From assembly GCF_011397635.1 (NCBI RefSeq), contig NC_064773.1, positions 29,521,449 to 29,585,448 on the forward strand: DNA of 64,000 nt, read 5' to 3'. Source of the DNA: Epinephelus fuscoguttatus. Lineage: Eukaryota; Chordata; Actinopteri; Perciformes; Serranidae. Below, piece after piece: positions 61,940 through 64,000 of the stretch. Positions within the stretch are counted from its first letter, which is position 1. Every line of letters starts with the position of its first letter. Under the pieces are notes generated by a model. It saw only the letters and a list, made by a program, of their open reading frames with translations, had not been told where the DNA came from and searched no databases. A program made the position numbers and the translations under genes.

Positions 61940-64000
61940 ATAAAAAAAGTTATTGTATAAAAAAAATAGGTACGTTGATGATACAGACTTTTTCTTATTT
62001 ATTAAGTCAAACGCAAAATTCATAAGTGAGGAATCTAAAAATATGTGTGATGGAAATATCACACTACATGAAATTAAATCATGTATCTCTAAATTAAAAG
62101 ACAATAAATCACCAGGTAACGATGGTTTAACCAGTGAATTCTTTGAAGTATTTCAGGAGGACATTGCGGAATTTCTTTTAGGGGTCTTCAAAGAGGCAAT
62201 TGATCTGGGAAGGATGCCTGCAACTGTCTCAAGGTCTTATTTCTCTAATACCGAAGCCAGGAAAAGATGCTCTAAAAATTGAAAATTGGAGACCAATAAC
62301 CCTGATAAACAACGATGCTAAATTATTGGCTTTAATATTCTCTCAGAGATATAATCATTGATGACTGTCAGTCAGGCTTTATGAAAAGAAGGCATATCTC
62401 TAATAACATCCACCTAATTCTAGATCTAATTGATTATAATGAATTATTTTCTGATAACAGCTTCATTTTATTTGTGGACTTCTATAAAACCTTCGATATG
62501 GTTGGGCATACTTTTCTGTTCAATACATTGGATTTCTTTGGATTTGGTGATTATTTTAAAGGAGCGGTTCAGACTTTATATGAAGGTTGTAGTTCAATAA
62601 AATTACCATATGGGACCACACACAGATTCAATATTGAAAGAGGGGATTAAACAAGGAGATCCAATTGCTCCTTTTTTATTTTTATTAATTATGCAAACCA
62701 TGGCCTTATATATTAAGAAATATCAATTTAGAGGTATAGAATTGGATGGAGAGGAATTGAAATGCTGTCAACTGGCAGATGACACTACAATCTTTTTACA
62801 AAATGAAGGTGAAGTGGAAAAAGCCTTAGAATGTCTGAATGTCTTCTCTCAGGTATCAGGTTTGAGAATTAATGTCAAGAAATGTGACCTCTTCCCTTTA
62901 AAGGACAAACCCGCTAACTTAAGTGAAATATGTGAGATTCCAGTGAAAGATGTTGTATCATACCTAGGCATCAAAATTTGCAAAAATCAAGAAGAAAGAG
63001 CCAATTTAAATTTTATTCCATTAATGGAGAAGATGGGTAAAAAATTTGATAGCTGGCTTGGACGAGATCTATCACTATATGGGCGAGTCATGTTGTCAAA
63101 AAGCGAAGGCTTATCACGGCTTATATATGGTGCCTTGGCACTGGATGTTCCTCAAGCCTTAGTTAAACAAATTGACTCTAACTTGCTAAATTTTATTTGG
63201 AGGAATAAACCTCACTACCTTAAAAAGGGTGTCCTGTGTAACCTGTGCTCTCAAGGGGGGCTTAATGTTCTTGACTTTAACACCTCAAACACTACTTTAA
63301 AGATTAAATGGTTAAAAAACTATATGCTTGGTAAGGAAAAAATGTGGTATATTATTCCAAATTTGATTTGTAAAAATGTTGGAGGTATTGATTTTCTGTT
63401 GAAGTGTGACTTTGACCTAAACAAAATTCCCACTCGGTTATCTAGTTTCCATAGGCAAGTATTTTTAGCATGGATGTTAACTTACAAACACAACTTTTCT
63501 CCTCACAAATATTTAATTTGGAATAACAGATAAATCAAGTACAAGAATAAATCCATTTACTCTGATGGTTGGGTGAGGCATGGTATCTTAATGGTGACAC
63601 AATTGTTAGACAAAGATGGACATTTATTGACTTACACAGAATTTTTAAGAAAGTATGGACTTCCAGTCACTATGCGATACCATCTTGTATTTTGAGACTG
63701 GTCCGGGGATGTGACTCCTTAGATAGAAGTGTTCAGGTGATATCAGCCCCCATGCTGGGAGATTTAACCCTCACTGACAAGAGATGCAACAACTATTATA
63801 TCAGGAGTCACTGTCAGGAAACATCAATTCTCTCTATTAAATCTTTCTGGGAGGAAAAAATTCAAAACATTAAGTGGAAGTTTGTATGGAATATAAATTA
63901 AAAATACTGTGTCACCAATAAGATAAGAGAAGTCTCCTTTAAAATTGTTCATATGATTTACCCAGTCAAAAAAATACTTGCTAGATTCAGAGAAATAGAT
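61940..64000 (+). mobile_element. L1/Tx1-type LINE, ORF2, runs off the window
   Basis: It starts inside ORF2 with no endonuclease. ITLHEIKSCISKLKDNKSPG then NDGLTSEFFEVFQ (62050-62150) is RT domain 0-1. SGFMKRRHISNNIHLILD and FILFVDFYKTFDMVGH follow, then IKQGDPIAPFLFLLIM and a LADDTTIFLQ active box near 62770. A 307-codon frame (62610-63533) runs through SYLGIKICKN and FIWRNKPHYLKKG. Frameshifts lie near 62236 and 62640, a small deletion near 62350, and a stop near 63530. The last bases encode NKIREVSFKIVHMIYPVKKI, matching the family of the fragment at 22809-23690. No complete ORF2 remains. Confidence 0.9.

Overview
The window is teleost fish nuclear DNA, most likely from a percomorph. It holds two intact vertebrate genes, both split by canonical GT-AG introns, in a dense background of fish-type transposable elements: L2-, CR1/Rex- and L1/Tx1-type LINEs, a tRNA-derived SINE, a Gypsy relic, Tc1, hAT, PIF/Harbinger and piggyBac-like DNA elements, and many microsatellites. 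No bacterial feature, CRISPR array, rRNA gene or free-standing tRNA gene is visible. The species cannot be fixed from sequence alone.

Layout. From 1 to 3.8 kb there is intergenic DNA with a dispersed repeat and a decayed L1-type LINE end. From 3.85 to 20.7 kb on the minus strand lies KRR1, a nucleolar factor for 18S rRNA processing, in ten exons encoding 383 residues. Its long introns hold hAT, Tc1, LINE and foldback elements. From 21.1 to 25.8 kb is a large interrupted inverted repeat. One arm took a Harbinger-like insertion, and that insertion later took an L1/Tx1 LINE; the opposite arm keeps the empty site. From 26 to 43.6 kb is a repeat-rich intergenic block: two L2-type LINEs, three copies of a short basic protein module carried by repeats, hAT/ZMYM-like transposase exons, a piggyBac-like MITE, and a Gypsy pol relic broken by LINE ends.

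From 43.7 to 53.26 kb on the plus strand lies an NXPE-family gene, closest in my recollection to NXPE3, in six exons encoding 557 residues. It has a signal anchor, a neurexophilin-like domain and a C-terminal PC-esterase domain. Its introns carry a SINE, a Helentron-like repeat and a local tandem duplication. From 54 to 61.9 kb are nested hAT and Harbinger elements and LINE ends. From 61.94 kb to the end is a 5'-truncated L1/Tx1 LINE with a long open reverse-transcriptase frame that runs off the window.

The two host genes have unrelated jobs (ribosome assembly; secretory-pathway protein), and nothing suggests they act together. I found no convincing new biological system. The most informative structures are the dated nested insertion near 22.6-25.4 kb and the thrice-repeated basic module at 30.6, 36.3 and 37.7 kb.
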